Assembly (NCBI RefSeq): GCF_016745255.1
Contig: NZ_JADOEQ010000004.1
Coordinates: 224,339-288,338 of the forward strand
Length of the DNA stretch: 64,000 nt
Source of the DNA: Enterococcus sp. BWR-S5
Lineage (GTDB): Bacteria > Bacillota > Bacilli > Lactobacillales > Enterococcaceae
Direction of reading: 5' to 3'
In this document: positions 17,641 to 28,561 of the stretch, one piece after another
Layout of the letters: each line of letters opens with the position of its first letter
Numbering within the stretch: the stretch's first letter is position 1
Translations under genes and position numbers: made by a program
Notes under the pieces: generated by a model
Told to the model about the DNA's origin: nothing
Databases searched by the model: none
Seen by the model: the letters and a program-made list of their open reading frames with translations, nothing else

Positions 17641-19158
17641 ATGATGCTATTTGAAGAGTTGATGATGGATGGTAATACACTAACCAAATTCAATATCTAT
17701 AAGAAAATATACCACTCGAAGCAGCCCACTCTTCCAATTACCCAATTAGCAGCGGACTTTGAAATAAATTATCAGCAGGCATTGATTATTCTGGCCGAAA
17801 TCAATCAGGAACTCACAGAATACTCCAAGCGGCAGCCTTCTATATTAAAAAAAGCTGGGAAGGTTCATACTGGTGCATTGACCGTCAGTATTGATGAATA
17901 TCGTTACTTATTACTAAAAAAATCAATCCCTTTTATGTTCATTTTATATTTTTTGAATCATGATCAGCCAACAATAGAAGATTTCTGCAACAAACATTAT
18001 GTCAGTCAATCAACCGTTGCCAGAAAGATGGGGCCTTTAAAAAAACATGTAAAGCGCTTTAATTTACGCTTCAGCTATCGAGAAGCAAATTTAACTGGTG
18101 ATGAGCGCGTTGTTCGCGTCGCATTGTTTAATACGCTTTGGCTGGGAACTCGAGGCATAGCTTGGCCATTCAAAAATGTCAAACGTTCGGAGGCCGTCGA
18201 ACTAGTTGAAGCCTTTGCAGAGTATTTTCCTTCGTCAAGAACCTATTTGGGTGCACAAGAGCTTTCTTATTTCGCTGCCATTTTTTTATCGCGTATAAGA
18301 AAAAAATTCTTCGTGAACTACGATCCAAAATACGATTTTTTAATGAAAGACAATCCCTATTATGATTTTAAGCGTTTAAACAAAGTATTAGGTCCTGTCA
18401 GGGCACTGTCAGCTGAAAATCTTAAAGCTGAAAGCAGCTTTATTTTCTTTCTGGCTCATTATGCACCGTTCTATACACTTGAAAGTGATCCTTCTTTACG
18501 TCAGACACTCACAGATTTTTTGAAACGAGAGAATAACATCCAAAAATTTGTAGAAAAGTTTATTTCGTATATGCAAGAGGAAGTCTTTTATGAAAAGCCC
18601 GAGCTTTTGAATCAACTGCTTTTAAAGGGAAACTTGTTTAATGTCTTTTTTGTTTTCCATATTCTTCAGCAGCCCTTCCCGAATCTTCAAGAGCTTGTTA
18701 CACAGCCGGAGAAAAATCAACAGCAGATGGATATTCGTCTTGAAAAAGCGATACGCAACTTCCTTATCAAACATTTGAATCACAGCAACTATCCCTATCT
18801 GGCAGCCGTACAGTCTCAATTGATTTTATCTTTGAAAAATGTTTTACTTCCTTATTTGGATCAGATTGGGCATTCAAACAACTTAAAGGTCGGTGTAGCT
18901 TTTGAGCATGAATTTCTGCTTGTTAGAAACCTGTATCAATTTTTGAATCGCTTGGGATTTGTTGAAGCGTATCCTTACATAGATGGACACTCACAAAACT
19001 ATGATTTAGTGATTAGTTCCTCTTTATTACCGTTAAAAACATATCCGGATCTTCCTCTTTACTTTATGGATTTATCCTATGGAGATGAAGAATTGGCCTA
19101 TCTCTACGTTCGCCTCAATAAACTGTTCAAAGAAAAAAATGCAGTAGCCGATGAATAA
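17641..19158 (+). CDS. Mga-like transcriptional regulator
   Basis: A 505-residue cytosolic DNA-binding protein with the build of the Mga/AtxA virulence-regulator family. A first helix-turn-helix covers about residues 30-60 and a second (HTH_Mga) about 115-150 (FCNKHYVSQSTVARKM). A large helical middle part resembles the PTS regulatory domains of the family. A C-terminal EIIB-like region starts at about 415 (LKVGVAFEHEFLLVRN). In relatives, PTS phosphorylation of His in the middle region tunes activity; which His would serve here cannot be told. AGGAGGG lies upstream of the ATG. Targets are unknown; brnQ next to it is one possibility. Confidence 0.75.
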   Translation: MMLFEELMMDGNTLTKFNIYKKIYHSKQPTLPITQLAADFEINYQQALIILAEINQELTEYSKRQPSILKKAGKVHTGALTVSIDEYRYLLLKKSIPFMFILYFLNHDQPTIEDFCNKHYVSQSTVARKMGPLKKHVKRFNLRFSYREANLTGDERVVRVALFNTLWLGTRGIAWPFKNVKRSEAVELVEAFAEYFPSSRTYLGAQELSYFAAIFLSRIRKKFFVNYDPKYDFLMKDNPYYDFKRLNKVLGPVRALSAENLKAESSFIFFLAHYAPFYTLESDPSLRQTLTDFLKRENNIQKFVEKFISYMQEEVFYEKPELLNQLLLKGNLFNVFFVFHILQQPFPNLQELVTQPEKNQQQMDIRLEKAIRNFLIKHLNHSNYPYLAAVQSQLILSLKNVLLPYLDQIGHSNNLKVGVAFEHEFLLVRNLYQFLNRLGFVEAYPYIDGHSQNYDLVISSSLLPLKTYPDLPLYFMDLSYGDEELAYLYVRLNKLFKEKNAVADE

Positions 19159-19162
19159 AATA

Positions 19163-19212
19163 AACGATCAGTAGGACTATTCCAACTACGGATAGCTTAC
19201 TGATCGTTTTTT
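19163..19212 (+). terminator. Terminator of the Mga-like gene
   Basis: An 11-bp perfect stem (AACGATCAGTA/TACTGATCGTT) with an inner CTATTC/GGATAG helix, then TTTT. Confidence 0.85.
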
Positions 19213-19242
19213 CGGCTCAAAAACCGAGTATCGACGAATAGA

Positions 19243-19271
19243 AAAAAGCGTGGCACTTTCATAAGCCCACA
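19243..19271 (-). terminator. Terminator of the ecf-truA operon
   Basis: On the minus strand GTGTGG pairs with CCACGC (one wobble), followed by TTTTTTC. It lies about 60 bases after the truA stop. Confidence 0.65.
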
Positions 19272-19328
19272 CTTCTCTTCTTTTTCTTGGAAGAGTTCCC
19301 TTCCCACAATGCCCTAACTTAGAGTCTG

Positions 19329-20096
19329 CTATTCATTCTGACTCACAGGCTCCTCATACATCACTTCAGCTAAATAGAGCCCTTCCGGATGTGCTGTTGG
19401 TCCTGCCAGATTACGATCCTTAGCGGCTAAAACAGCCGGTATGGAGGTCTCGTCCATCCGCCCGTTCCCTATTTTCAACAAGGTACCGACTAATATGCGA
19501 ATCATTTTATACAAGAAACCGTCTCCTCTAAATGTAAAAAGAAGCTCATCTCCTTGTTCGTTGACCGTCATTTTTGCTTCATAGATTGTTCGAACCTTGT
19601 CCTCTACACTGCTGCCGGAAGCACAGAACGAGGTAAAATCATGCGTCCCAAGCAAATCAGGTAATGCTCGTCGAATTTTATCCAGTTCCAAAGGATATGG
19701 GTAATAACTGGCGTAAAAGCGTCGAAAAGGACTTCTTGGTTTTCCAATATCTACACGAAAGTGATAGGTTTTCTCCACAACATGATACCTTGCATGAAAA
19801 TCCTCGGCAACCTTGGCTACACTTTTTACACTAATGTCTTCAGGTGTCTGCGTATCTAGCGCATATCGAATGCGTTCCAGTGGTCGGTCCTCCGGATAAT
19901 CGAAATGGATGACCTGTCCCTCCGCATGTACACCAGCATCCGTCCTGCCGGAACCAAAAATCTGTATTGTTCGACCATTATTCATTTTCTTTAACGTCTT
20001 TTCCAGCTCTTGCTGAACCGTTCGTCCATTCGGCTGTGACTGGAAACCGTTAAAATTTGTTCCATCGTAAGCAATCACTGCTTTATAACGAGGCAT
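19329..20096 (-). CDS. truA: tRNA pseudouridine(38-40) synthase
   Basis: TruA isomerises uridines 38-40 in the anticodon arm of many tRNAs. The protein has 255 residues. The catalytic Asp lies in GSGRTDAGVHA near residue 55. The start YKAVIAYDGTNFNGFQSQP and the later FTSFCASGS and GDGFLYKMIRILVG segments are typical of the family. It is the last gene of the ecfA1-ecfA2-ecfT-truA operon, 21 bases after ecfT. In many Firmicutes rplM-rpsI follow truA; here a terminator and a convergent gene follow instead. Confidence 0.95.
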   Translation of the reverse strand: MPRYKAVIAYDGTNFNGFQSQPNGRTVQQELEKTLKKMNNGRTIQIFGSGRTDAGVHAEGQVIHFDYPEDRPLERIRYALDTQTPEDISVKSVAKVAEDFHARYHVVEKTYHFRVDIGKPRSPFRRFYASYYPYPLELDKIRRALPDLLGTHDFTSFCASGSSVEDKVRTIYEAKMTVNEQGDELLFTFRGDGFLYKMIRILVGTLLKIGNGRMDETSIPAVLAAKDRNLAGPTAHPEGLYLAEVMYEEPVSQNE

Positions 20097-20117
20097 TTAC
20101 TTCACCTTTTCCTATCC

Positions 20118-20915
20118 TTAACTTCTTACCATTACCAATACCACAGTTAATACAGCAAACACTGCCATTACCATAGTATCCCCTGTTTGCCAATGTAGAA
20201 TACGGAATTTCGTTCGCCCGTCTCCTCCTTGATACCCTCTGGCTTCCATCGCAGTCGCCAAATCTTCGGCACGATTGAAGCTGCTGACAAATAATGGAAT
20301 CAGCAATGGAATCACGGCCTTCATCTTTTGAACCAGATTTCCTTCACCAAAATCAACACCTCGAGCACGCTGGGCATTCATAATTTTCTCTGTCTCATCC
20401 ATTAAAGTCGGTACAAAACGTAAAGCAATTGACAGCATCAATGAAATTTCATGAACAGGCAGCTTTACCACTTTGAAAGGACGTAGCAAATACTCAATTG
20501 CATCTGATAAAGCCAACGGTGGTGTTGTTAGTGTCAGCAAGGTAGACATGAAGATAATCAAAATGAAACGGCAGAAAATGAACAGTCCGTTAACTACGCC
20601 ATATTCCGTAACAGAGAATATCCACCATTGAAAGTAAACAGCGCCTCCCTGTGTAAACAACATCTGCAACGCAACAGTAAACAAGATCAACCAAAGCAAC
20701 GGACGAATACCGCGAATAAAAAAGCGTAGATTGATTTTAGAAACTGCAATAGCGCCCAATGTAAAAGCACCAAAAATGGCAAAGGTCAGCCAATTATTTG
20801 CCAAAAAGATAATCGCAATAAAGTAGAAGCTAGCTAGTAATTTCGCACGAGGATCCATTTTATGAATAAACGAATCACCTGGAATATATCGCCCGAAAAT
20901 CAGTTTATTCATCAT
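20118..20915 (-). CDS. ecfT: Energy-coupling factor transporter transmembrane protein EcfT
   Basis: The transmembrane scaffold of group II ECF vitamin importers, which couples the two ATPases to exchangeable substrate-binding S components. It has 265 residues and about five to six hydrophobic segments. Two coupling helices with the Ala-Arg-Gly motif are visible: [10 protein letters not shown] near residue 155 and [10 protein letters not shown] near 215. It overlaps the end of ecfA2 by four bases. No S component gene is in the window, as expected for a shared ECF core. Confidence 0.93.
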   Translation of the reverse strand: MMNKLIFGRYIPGDSFIHKMDPRAKLLASFYFIAIIFLANNWLTFAIFGAFTLGAIAVSKINLRFFIRGIRPLLWLILFTVALQMLFTQGGAVYFQWWIFSVTEYGVVNGLFIFCRFILIIFMSTLLTLTTPPLALSDAIEYLLRPFKVVKLPVHEISLMLSIALRFVPTLMDETEKIMNAQRARGVDFGEGNLVQKMKAVIPLLIPLFVSSFNRAEDLATAMEARGYQGGDGRTKFRILHWQTGDTMVMAVFAVLTVVLVMVRS

Positions 20916-21775
20916 CGTTCTTCACCAGCCTTTTCCAATAGAATCAAATCAGCCAGTTCGTCCGCTGTCAACGGTAATTTTGACATAGCGAAGCCTCGTT
21001 CAGCTAATCTTTCAGCAAACTCAGCTGCCGTAGGAACTCCCAACTGCTTTTCCTTCAACCACTGGGTGTCTTGAAAAACATCGCCGGGCTTTCCAGTCTT
21101 CACTATCCGTCCTTTTTCCAGAACAAATACCTGATTGGCGTAATTTGCCACATCATCCATCAGATGGGTTACCAATACGATGGTCATTCCTTTTTCTTTA
21201 TGGAGTTTCCAGAACATCTCCATCATTTCTTTTCGACCCTGCGGATCAAGTCCGGCTGTTGGTTCGTCTAAAACCAGCACCTCTGGCTCCATAGCTAGAA
21301 CTCCTGCAATCGCAACACGACGCATCTGACCACCAGACAGCTCAAAAGGAGAACGCTCAAGATAGCTTTCATCCAAGCCGACCAGCTTCAGCATCTCTTC
21401 TGCCAGCTTTCGGCCTTCTTCTTCTGATGCGCCAAAATTCTGAGGACCAAATGCAATATCCTTGGCTACTGTTTCTTCAAAAAGCTGTGCCTCAGGAAAT
21501 TGAAACACAATACCCACTTTTTTTCGGAGCGGCTTCAAATTTTTATTATCAGTTTCAGGTGTGATTACACGGTCACCGATTGTTACTGTTCCCTTTGTTG
21601 GCTTAACCAATGCATTCAAATGCTGAAGCAATGTTGATTTACCACTTCCTGTATGACCGACAATTGCTGAATAAGAGCCATCCTTAATCAACAAATCGAT
21701 ATCAAATAATGCACGTTGCTCAAAAGGTGTATTCGGCTGATACGTAAAATCTACTTGTTCAAAACGGATGTCCAT
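20912..21775 (-). CDS. ecfA2: Energy-coupling factor ATPase EcfA2
   Basis: The second ATPase of the ECF module, 287 residues. Walker [10 protein letters not shown] is near 40, the Q-loop [10 protein letters not shown] near 88, signature LSGGQMRR near 142 and Walker [12 protein letters not shown] near 162. The QFPE form of the Q-loop is typical of EcfA2. I chose the ATG at 21775, because GGTGG lies 7 bases before it; an ATG 6 bases further upstream is too close to that site. It overlaps the end of ecfA1 by 25 bases. Confidence 0.93.
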   Translation of the reverse strand: MDIRFEQVDFTYQPNTPFEQRALFDIDLLIKDGSYSAIVGHTGSGKSTLLQHLNALVKPTKGTVTIGDRVITPETDNKNLKPLRKKVGIVFQFPEAQLFEETVAKDIAFGPQNFGASEEEGRKLAEEMLKLVGLDESYLERSPFELSGGQMRRVAIAGVLAMEPEVLVLDEPTAGLDPQGRKEMMEMFWKLHKEKGMTIVLVTHLMDDVANYANQVFVLEKGRIVKTGKPGDVFQDTQWLKEKQLGVPTAAEFAERLAERGFAMSKLPLTADELADLILLEKAGEER

Positions 21776-22590
21776 AACCATTCCACCATACTTTCTTCAG
21801 TCAAATACTCTTTTGGTACCGCCATCCCACGTTCCTTAAGAGCGATTTTCAGTTTTTCAGGAAATGGAAGATCCAATCCCATAGCTATCAAATCCGTACC
21901 CGCGGAAAAAATTTTTTCCGGTGTTCCTTCATCAATCAGCTGCCCTTGCTTCATTACCAGAATTCGATTGGCATTTGCAGCTTCATCAATGTCATGTGTA
22001 ATGGAAATCACGGTCAGATTGCTTTCTGCTTTAATTTTTTGAATCGTTGCAATCACTTCTTCTCGTCCTTCCGGATCAAGCATACTTGTTGCCTCATCCA
22101 ATATGATAATATCCGGACGCAAAGCGACAACTCCCGCAATCGCAACACGCTGCTTTTGTCCGCCGGAAAGACGCGCCGGCTCACGTTCAGCAAAGCTGTC
22201 CATTCGAACTTGTTTCAGTGCATCGTATACTCGCTTAACCATTTCATCACGAGGGATACCCTGATTTTCAAGTCCAAAGGCCACATCATCTTCTACAGTA
22301 GAACCGACAAACTGGTTATCAGGATTTTGAAAGACCATCCCAACCATCCGCCGAATATCCCAAACATTTTCTTCATCCAAAGCTTTACCGCCTACAGAGA
22401 TACTTCCTGAAGCTGGAAGCAGTAATCCATTAATTGTTTTAGCCAGCGTTGATTTCCCTGAACCATTGTGACCGATGATTGCAACCCATTCACCTTGTTC
22501 AATACTGAAGGATACATCATTCAACGCAGGAGAAGCATCTTCCGGCTGATAATTGAAGCATATATTTTTAAGTTCGATTATTGGTTCCAT
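21751..22590 (-). CDS. ecfA1: Energy-coupling factor ATPase EcfA1
   Basis: The first ATPase of the ECF module, 279 residues. Walker [10 protein letters not shown] is near 40, the Q-loop [11 protein letters not shown] near 88 (the typical QNPD form of EcfA1), signature LSGGQKQR near 143 and Walker [12 protein letters not shown] near 163. GAAGGAG lies upstream of the ATG. It starts the ecfA1-ecfA2-ecfT-truA operon. In many relatives this operon directly follows rplQ; here rplQ is about 2.3 kb away. Confidence 0.94.
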   Translation of the reverse strand: MEPIIELKNICFNYQPEDASPALNDVSFSIEQGEWVAIIGHNGSGKSTLAKTINGLLLPASGSISVGGKALDEENVWDIRRMVGMVFQNPDNQFVGSTVEDDVAFGLENQGIPRDEMVKRVYDALKQVRMDSFAEREPARLSGGQKQRVAIAGVVALRPDIIILDEATSMLDPEGREEVIATIQKIKAESNLTVISITHDIDEAANANRILVMKQGQLIDEGTPEKIFSAGTDLIAMGLDLPFPEKLKIALKERGMAVPKEYLTEESMVEWLWTSVLNK

Positions 22591-22678
22591 TTCTTACTCC
22601 TTCAATCATTTATTCTTCCTGATTCTAACAAAAAATCAGTTGTTTTGCTCGTTTCTTGATGCTTATTTCATAAATTCC

Positions 22679-22687
22679 ATTATAACA
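22679..22687 (-). promoter_or_regulatory. Extended -10 promoter for the ecf-truA operon
   Basis: The minus strand reads TGTTATAAT (extended -10) about 90 bases before ecfA1, with no good -35. The 22591-22892 gap also must hold the divergent promoter of the LUD gene; a TAGTAT near 22780 is a weak candidate. Nothing else is visible there. Confidence 0.55.
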
Positions 22688-22892
22688 AAAGAATCTTTGA
22701 ATTGGGAGTTGAAACTGTCAAGACAACTATAATCTGATAAATTATTTTTCTTTACTCAATCACTTTGGGTTTTATGGTAGTATGTAAGTGATATCCGGCA
22801 ATAGGATTAACAAGAGAAAGAATTGTTTACTGCTAAAATGAGGAGGAAATTTTTGTCCCTCCCATCAGTTTATATAGAGAGGAAACAACACC

Positions 22893-23534
22893 ATGGAAGC
22901 TTATCAAAAACAGTTTTACAACACACTGGCTGAAAAAGTAAAAAAGAAATTAATCCACAGGAACTTCAATGCGATTATCTGTTCAACTCTTGAGGACGCA
23001 AAGGAGGCTGCATTACAGTTAATTGATGAACAAGCAGTCGTTGCCTTTGGCGGCTCTGTTACTGTGGTTGACTCAGGAATCATCGACTCCTTATATGAAC
23101 GTAATCAACAAATTATCAACAGAGAGCTTGCGACAAGCATAGAGGAGCGGCATCAGCTGATGAAACGCTCCTTGCTTTCAGATGTCTATCTGACCAGTAT
23201 AAATGGTCTGACGGATGACGGAATACTTGTTAACATGGACAGTGTAGGAAACAGAGTAGCTGCGCTAACCTATGGTCCTGATAAGGTATTTGCTTTCGTG
23301 GGGATGAATAAGGTCTACGGCGATTTAGATACAACGATAGCAACAGTCAGAAATAAGGTGGCGCCAAAAAATGCTTTCCGTCTAAATCTGCAGCAAACGC
23401 CCTGTGTGAGAACCGGTACTTGCGGTGACTGCCTAAAAGAAGAATGTATCTGCAGCACGCTGGCAATTACACGCCGATCCAAACTCAATGACAGAATTAC
23501 CCTATTCTTAATTTTAGAGGAAGTTGGACTTTGA
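22893..23534 (+). CDS. LUD-domain (lactate utilization, LutC/YkgG-type) protein
   Basis: A 213-residue protein of the LUD/DUF162 family. Typical pieces are present: FGGSVTVVDSGIIDSL near residue 52, DVYLTSINGLTDDGILVNMDSVGNR near 100-125 and the C-terminal cysteine set CVRTGTCGDCLKEECICS near 170-190. In lactate-utilisation operons LUD proteins occur with iron-sulfur partners LutA/LutB; here the gene stands alone, so its function is uncertain. The C-terminal cysteines could bind metal. GAGAGGAAACAACACC precedes the ATG. It sits between the ribosomal operon and the ecf operon on the opposite strand. Confidence 0.8.
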   Translation: MEAYQKQFYNTLAEKVKKKLIHRNFNAIICSTLEDAKEAALQLIDEQAVVAFGGSVTVVDSGIIDSLYERNQQIINRELATSIEERHQLMKRSLLSDVYLTSINGLTDDGILVNMDSVGNRVAALTYGPDKVFAFVGMNKVYGDLDTTIATVRNKVAPKNAFRLNLQQTPCVRTGTCGDCLKEECICSTLAITRRSKLNDRITLFLILEEVGL

Positions 23535-23551
23535 GTTTGATTGTAAAAAAA

Positions 23552-23590
23552 GAGAAGGGTAGCCATTTTAGTGACTGCCTTTCTCTTTTT
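23552..23590. terminator. Bidirectional terminator between the LUD and lipoprotein genes
   Basis: GAGAAGGGTAG pairs with CTGCCTTTCTC (wobbles included). A T run follows on both strands, serving both convergent genes. Confidence 0.8.
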
Positions 23591-23600
23591 CGCTATTCAT

Positions 23601-24320
23601 TTATACTTGATTGTTGGTCACTTTCACATAGATACCTTCTAATACACCATCAGTAGTGTATTCAACCGTAAAATTCTTCCTAATTGGTGCAGTTTCTTCA
23701 TCCGCATAAATTGGCACGATTTCACCTTTAATGGCTTCTTCATCTGCTACCTTCTCATTGAAGTCTGCGATAAGCTGATCGACATCTTCTAATTGGAGAA
23801 TTTCAGCAAGCTTCTTCAACGTATCTTCCAAAGATTTTCCATGAAATTCACCGTCACCCGTCCAATTAAGAATTTGAATCTCTTCACTGGCCAGTTTTAC
23901 TTTCTTCGATCCCTCCATATAGCCATAGGTTGCTTTCGCAGTTCCTAAGGATACTAGCTCATCATCTTTTGCATAGCCAATTTCTCTAGAAACCGTTAAT
24001 GTATTCTCTGAGGCATTCACTTGATAGTCGCTGTCCTTCAGCTCTACCCCATCAATAGAAAAATCATCTTGATAAACTTTTTCAAATTCAAAATAAGAAG
24101 GCAACAGCTCTACATTGAAGCGATCCTTCAACTCACCCTCCAGCTCGTCCTCCGATACTGTATAATCGTAGCCGCCAAACTTCTTTTCCTGGTCTGCTTG
24201 CCACACAAACGCTGATTCTGCTTCTGATAGCTTCTCTGTTTCTTTATCCTTGTTTTCCTGCTGGCACCCACTAAATAATAGTAAGGGTAAAACTAACAGC
24301 CATTTACTGTATTTCTTCAT
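23601..24320 (-). CDS. Putative lipoprotein of unknown function
   Basis: A 239-residue exported protein. Residues 1-19 form a lipoprotein signal with the lipobox FSGC (Cys at about 19), so it should be anchored to the outer face of the membrane. The mature part is acidic, rich in Glu/Asp/Lys, with alternating beta-like stretches and no motif that I recognise. A strong GGAGGAGC ribosome-binding site precedes the ATG. It is monocistronic, between the ribosomal superoperon and the ecf operon, and convergent with the LUD gene. Confidence 0.7.
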   Translation of the reverse strand: MKKYSKWLLVLPLLLFSGCQQENKDKETEKLSEAESAFVWQADQEKKFGGYDYTVSEDELEGELKDRFNVELLPSYFEFEKVYQDDFSIDGVELKDSDYQVNASENTLTVSREIGYAKDDELVSLGTAKATYGYMEGSKKVKLASEEIQILNWTGDGEFHGKSLEDTLKKLAEILQLEDVDQLIADFNEKVADEEAIKGEIVPIYADEETAPIRKNFTVEYTTDGVLEGIYVKVTNNQV

Positions 24321-24784
24321 TGTGCTCCTCCTGCAATATCCTTATTAACCCTATCCATCAAAAATCGTTCACTTCTTCATTCTATTGCTACCTTCTTCCC
24401 TTTGTTAAAAAGAGAAAGATTGTGATGCGTATAGTGATTTGCGCTTCATTCAGCAGTTATCTCTCTACTACTGTAATAAATACACATAGTAATATTATAT
24501 TTCATTGTATTCTGAACGTCTATATCAATTTTGATAGATAAATAATAAAAATTCTGTTTTATTTTCTTTATTGCTTTTTTAACTGGATTCATTACAATCT
24601 TCAATGCTTTAGATAAAATAAAAAAAGCAGATTTGTTGGAATGAACGAAAATAGCTTTAACGACTACAGCCCTCAAGTTATCTGCTAAACAGCTACTCTA
24701 CTATTCCGGCAATAAATTAGTCACTATTATATCTTGCTCCCAAAAACCTGCTTTTTCTACCTTGCTAGTTAATGTTGTTCTATG

Positions 24785-24880
24785 TACAAAAAAAACACCT
24801 TATATGATGAGTGCCTGTCCGCCGGAAACCAGCGGACATGGCGCGAGCTAGACTCGGAGTCGCCTCCAACATCATAACAC
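24785..24880 (-). terminator. Structured terminator region of the ribosomal superoperon
   Basis: On the minus strand an outer stem (TATGATG/CATCATA at 24870-24876 and 24803-24809) encloses two hairpins. One is GGAG-GCGA-CTCC, with a tight GNRA-type tetraloop. The other is GTCCGC/GCGGAC at 24832-24837 and 24817-24822. A run of eight T follows (24788-24795). It is therefore a three-way-junction-like terminator rather than a simple hairpin. The remaining 24321-24780 gap is AT-rich and shows no gene that I can support. Confidence 0.7.
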
Positions 24881-24921
24881 TCTAAAAGAATCATCTATAA
24901 AGTGACGGTATAGTTTGATTA

Positions 24922-25302
24922 TTAAACAAATTCAATGATTACCATTGGCGCAGCATCTCCGCGTCTAGGTTCAGTTTTAAGAATACGAGTGTATCCACCT
25001 TGGCGTTCAGCATAACGAGGACCTAAGTCATTGAATAGTTTTTGCAAAGCTGATTCAACTACGATAGCCTCATTTTCTTCACGAACATTGGCAACTTCAT
25101 TACGTACGTAAGCAGCAGCTTGACGGCGTGCATGAAGATCTCCACGTTTACCTAAAGTAATCATTTTTTCAGTTGTTGAACGAATTTCTTTCGCACGAGC
25201 TTCAGTCGTAACGATGCGTTCGTTAATAATTAAGTCAGTTGTTAAGTCACGCAACATCGCTTTACGTTGGCTTGATGTGCGTCCTAATTTACGATAACCC
25301 AC
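24922..25302 (-). CDS. rplQ: Ribosomal protein L17
   Basis: A 126-residue 50S protein near the peptide exit tunnel, the normal Firmicute length. It starts with [17 protein letters not shown] and contains [12 protein letters not shown] near the end. It is the last gene of the superoperon, directly after rpoA. A structured terminator follows. GAAGGAGGG precedes the ATG. Confidence 0.97.
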   Translation of the reverse strand: MGYRKLGRTSSQRKAMLRDLTTDLIINERIVTTEARAKEIRSTTEKMITLGKRGDLHARRQAAAYVRNEVANVREENEAIVVESALQKLFNDLGPRYAERQGGYTRILKTEPRRGDAAPMVIIEFV

Positions 25303-25329
25303 GTTGGTTTCCCTCCTTCGTAAAAAGTA

Positions 25330-26268
25330 TTAATCGTCTTTACGTAAGCCTAAACCCAGATCATGTAACTTCAGCTTAACCTCTTCAAGAGATTTACGAC
25401 CTAAATTACGTACTTTGATCATTTCAGGTTCAGATTTGTTTGTAAGCTCTTGTACAGTATTAATTCCTGCACGTTTCAAACAGTTATATGAACGAACAGA
25501 CAAGTCTAATTCTTCGATGGTCATTTCCAGCATTTTTTCTTTCTGTGTTTCTTCTTTTTCTACCATGATTTCAGCGTTTTTCGCTTCATCAGTAAGATTT
25601 ACAAAGATATCTAAATGCTCAGTCATGATCTTAGCAGCTAGGCTAAGAGCTTCTTGTGGAATGATTGAACCATCTGTCCATATTTCCATTGTTAATTTAT
25701 CGAAATCATCACGACGACCAACACGTGTATTTTCTACTTGATAGTTCACACGACGTACTGGTGTGTAGATAGAATCGACAGGGAGAACACCAATTGGCAT
25801 ATCTTCCTTTTTGTTTTCGTCTGCTTGAACATAGCCACGACCAGGTTTCACTGTTAAGCGAGCATGGAAAGCAGCTCCTTCAGCGACACTACAGATAATT
25901 AAATCTTTATTTAGGATCTCAACATCACTGTCAACGATAATATCGCCGGCAGTTACTGTAGCGGGTCCTGTAATATCGATCTCAAGGGTTTTTTCATCTT
26001 CAGAATAGAGCTTTAATGCCAATCCTTTGATATTCAGAATAATTTGCGTTACATCTTCTCTCACACCTTTAACAGTAGAGAATTCATGCAATACGCCATC
26101 AATTTGAATATTAGTAATAGCAGCTCCAGGTAATGAAGACAATAAAATACGACGTAGAGAGTTACCTAAAGTAGTCCCGTATCCTCGTTCAAGAGGTTCT
26201 ACAACGAACTTGCCATAATCTCTATCTTCATCAATTTTTTCGATTCTTGGTTTTTCAAATTCAATCAT
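25330..26268 (-). CDS. rpoA: RNA polymerase alpha subunit
   Basis: The alpha subunit dimer nucleates RNA polymerase assembly and its C-terminal domain touches UP elements and activators. It has 312 residues. The N-terminal assembly domain covers about 1-230 ([16 protein letters not shown] near 35-50), then an acidic linker, and the C-terminal domain about 245-312 ([20 protein letters not shown], then [12 protein letters not shown]). AAAGGGG precedes the ATG. It lies between rpsK and rplQ as in other Firmicutes. Confidence 0.98.
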   Translation of the reverse strand: MIEFEKPRIEKIDEDRDYGKFVVEPLERGYGTTLGNSLRRILLSSLPGAAITNIQIDGVLHEFSTVKGVREDVTQIILNIKGLALKLYSEDEKTLEIDITGPATVTAGDIIVDSDVEILNKDLIICSVAEGAAFHARLTVKPGRGYVQADENKKEDMPIGVLPVDSIYTPVRRVNYQVENTRVGRRDDFDKLTMEIWTDGSIIPQEALSLAAKIMTEHLDIFVNLTDEAKNAEIMVEKEETQKEKMLEMTIEELDLSVRSYNCLKRAGINTVQELTNKSEPEMIKVRNLGRKSLEEVKLKLHDLGLGLRKDD

Positions 26269-26348
26269 TCTTATCTATACCCCTTTCAAAACGAAAAGTG
26301 TCTTGTTCAATGACGTTTTTGGTTCAAACTCAAAATGAGCTGCACTCA

Positions 26349-26738
26349 TTAAACACGACGGCGTTTTGGAGGGCGGCATCCATTATGAGGAACTGGAGTA
26401 ACGTCACGAATTGCAGTCACTTCTAAACCTGTTGCTTGTAATGAACGGATTGCTGCTTCACGTCCGGAGCCAGGTCCTTTAACTGTTACTTCGACAGTTT
26501 TCAGTCCATGTTCTTGCGCTACCTTAGTTGCAGCTTCTGCAGCCATTTGAGCGGCAAAAGGAGTTGATTTTTTACTTCCTTTGAAGCCTAATGATCCTGC
26601 TGATGACCATGCCAAAGCATTTCCATGAGTATCAGTGATCATGATAATTGTATTATTGAATGTAGAATGAATATGCGCGATACCCGCTTCTATATTCTTT
26701 TTCACACGGCGTTTACGACTAACTTTTTTTGCTGCCAT
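26349..26738 (-). CDS. rpsK: Ribosomal protein S11
   Basis: A 129-residue 30S platform protein. It contains [28 protein letters not shown] and the C-terminal [13 protein letters not shown] that is nearly invariant in bacteria. It lies between rpsM and rpoA. GGAGG stands before the ATG. Confidence 0.98.
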   Translation of the reverse strand: MAAKKVSRKRRVKKNIEAGIAHIHSTFNNTIIMITDTHGNALAWSSAGSLGFKGSKKSTPFAAQMAAEAATKVAQEHGLKTVEVTVKGPGSGREAAIRSLQATGLEVTAIRDVTPVPHNGCRPPKRRRV

Positions 26739-26765
26739 GAAGTTCTAACCTCCTTCACTTAGGAA

Positions 26766-27131
26766 TTATTTTTTCTTGCCTGCTACAGTACGAGCTGGGC
26801 CTTTACGAGTACGTGCATTATTTTTCGTGTTTTGTCCACGAGTTGGTAATCCACGACGGTGACGGATTCCACGGTAAGAACCGATTTCCATCAAACGTTT
26901 AATGTTCAGGTTGACTTCACGACGAAGGTCACCTTCAACTTTCAAACTATCAATTTCCGCACGGATAGCATCTGTTTGTTCGTTCGTTAAGTCACGAACA
27001 CGAATTTCTTCAGATACTCCTGCATTCGCTAAAACTTTTTTCGCAGTAGTGTTACCAATACCGAAAATATAAGTAAGAGAAACTACTACACGTTTATCAC
27101 GAGGAATGTCTACTCCTGCAATACGAGCCAT
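26766..27131 (-). CDS. rpsM: Ribosomal protein S13
   Basis: A 121-residue protein of the 30S head that contacts the P-site tRNA and the 50S subunit. It starts with [15 protein letters not shown] and has the [18 protein letters not shown] segment near the basic C-terminal tail. AGGAGGTGTAACGAATA leads into the ATG. Confidence 0.98.
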   Translation of the reverse strand: MARIAGVDIPRDKRVVVSLTYIFGIGNTTAKKVLANAGVSEEIRVRDLTNEQTDAIRAEIDSLKVEGDLRREVNLNIKRLMEIGSYRGIRHRRGLPTRGQNTKNNARTRKGPARTVAGKKK

Positions 27132-27149
27132 TATTCGTTACACCTCCTA

Positions 27150-27266
27150 TTATCCTTGACGCTGTTTATGTTTTGGATTTGCTGGGCAAATGACCATAAC
27201 ACGTCCTTTACGACGGATTACTTTACAATGCTCACACATTGGTTTTACTGATGGTCTTACTTTCAT
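27150..27266 (-). CDS. rpmJ: Ribosomal protein L36
   Basis: A 38-residue 50S protein, found by reading the gap between infA and rpsM. It starts [15 protein letters not shown] and has the zinc ligands CEHC, a later Cys (VICPANP) and His (PKHKQ), the zinc-binding (C+) form. AGGAGGTATTATC precedes the ATG. Its position between infA and rpsM is the standard one. Confidence 0.96.
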   Translation of the reverse strand: MKVRPSVKPMCEHCKVIRRKGRVMVICPANPKHKQRQG

Positions 27267-27298
27267 GATAATACCTCCTGAGATTTTACGGAGTACAA

Positions 27299-27517
27299 TT
27301 ATTTAAAGCGGTAGGTAATACGACCGCGAGTTAAGTCATATGGCGACAACTCGACAGTTACTTTATCCCCAGGCAAGATTCGGATGTAATGCATACGAAT
27401 TTTACCAGAAACATGAGCCAATACGACATGCCCATTTTCTAACTCAACTTTAAACATTGCATTCGGCAAAGTTTCGACGACTGTACCTTCGATTTCAATC
27501 ATATCATCTTTTGCCAC
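27299..27517 (-). CDS. infA: Translation initiation factor IF-1
   Basis: A 72-residue OB-fold factor that blocks the A site during initiation. I chose the GTG at 27517: it has AAGGAGG 7 bases upstream and gives exactly the usual length starting (M)[10 protein letters not shown]. An in-frame start further upstream would add 12 unrelated residues. [19 protein letters not shown] is the conserved core. It lies between adk and rpmJ. Confidence 0.96.
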   Translation of the reverse strand: MAKDDMIEIEGTVVETLPNAMFKVELENGHVVLAHVSGKIRMHYIRILPGDKVTVELSPYDLTRGRITYRFK

Positions 27518-27717
27518 GCACAGTACCTCCTTGTACTTGTTTCGCATTTTCACACGATAAAACGGCGGAAACTGCTGCTCCCACCTAGAATCTTCAAGTT
27601 AGACTTCAAAAAAATTTACATAGAAGTCGGACTGATACATTCTATCATAAATCATAACATTTAGCAAGAGAATCAAAGCACAACAACTGGTTACTCGCGA
27701 GCAATCAAATGAATCTA

Positions 27718-28392
<675 letters not shown>

Positions 28393-28561
28393 TTACGCAG
28401 GTTCCCTCAGCAATGACCGGAAAACCTGTGAAGCTCTCTAATGTTGAACAGACTGCTGATTTACCTATAAAAAATCTTGTGTTAAACCATATCTTGATTC
28501 AGTTAACAAGACTTCTATATATGTGAGAATGGTGCTGAGGAAAATCCTCAACACACGATTC

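Noticed and set aside
24446..24676. 76-residue minus-strand frame in the gap after rplQ
   Set aside because: No ribosome-binding site at a usable distance, and AT-driven Lys/Ile/Tyr composition; probably chance.
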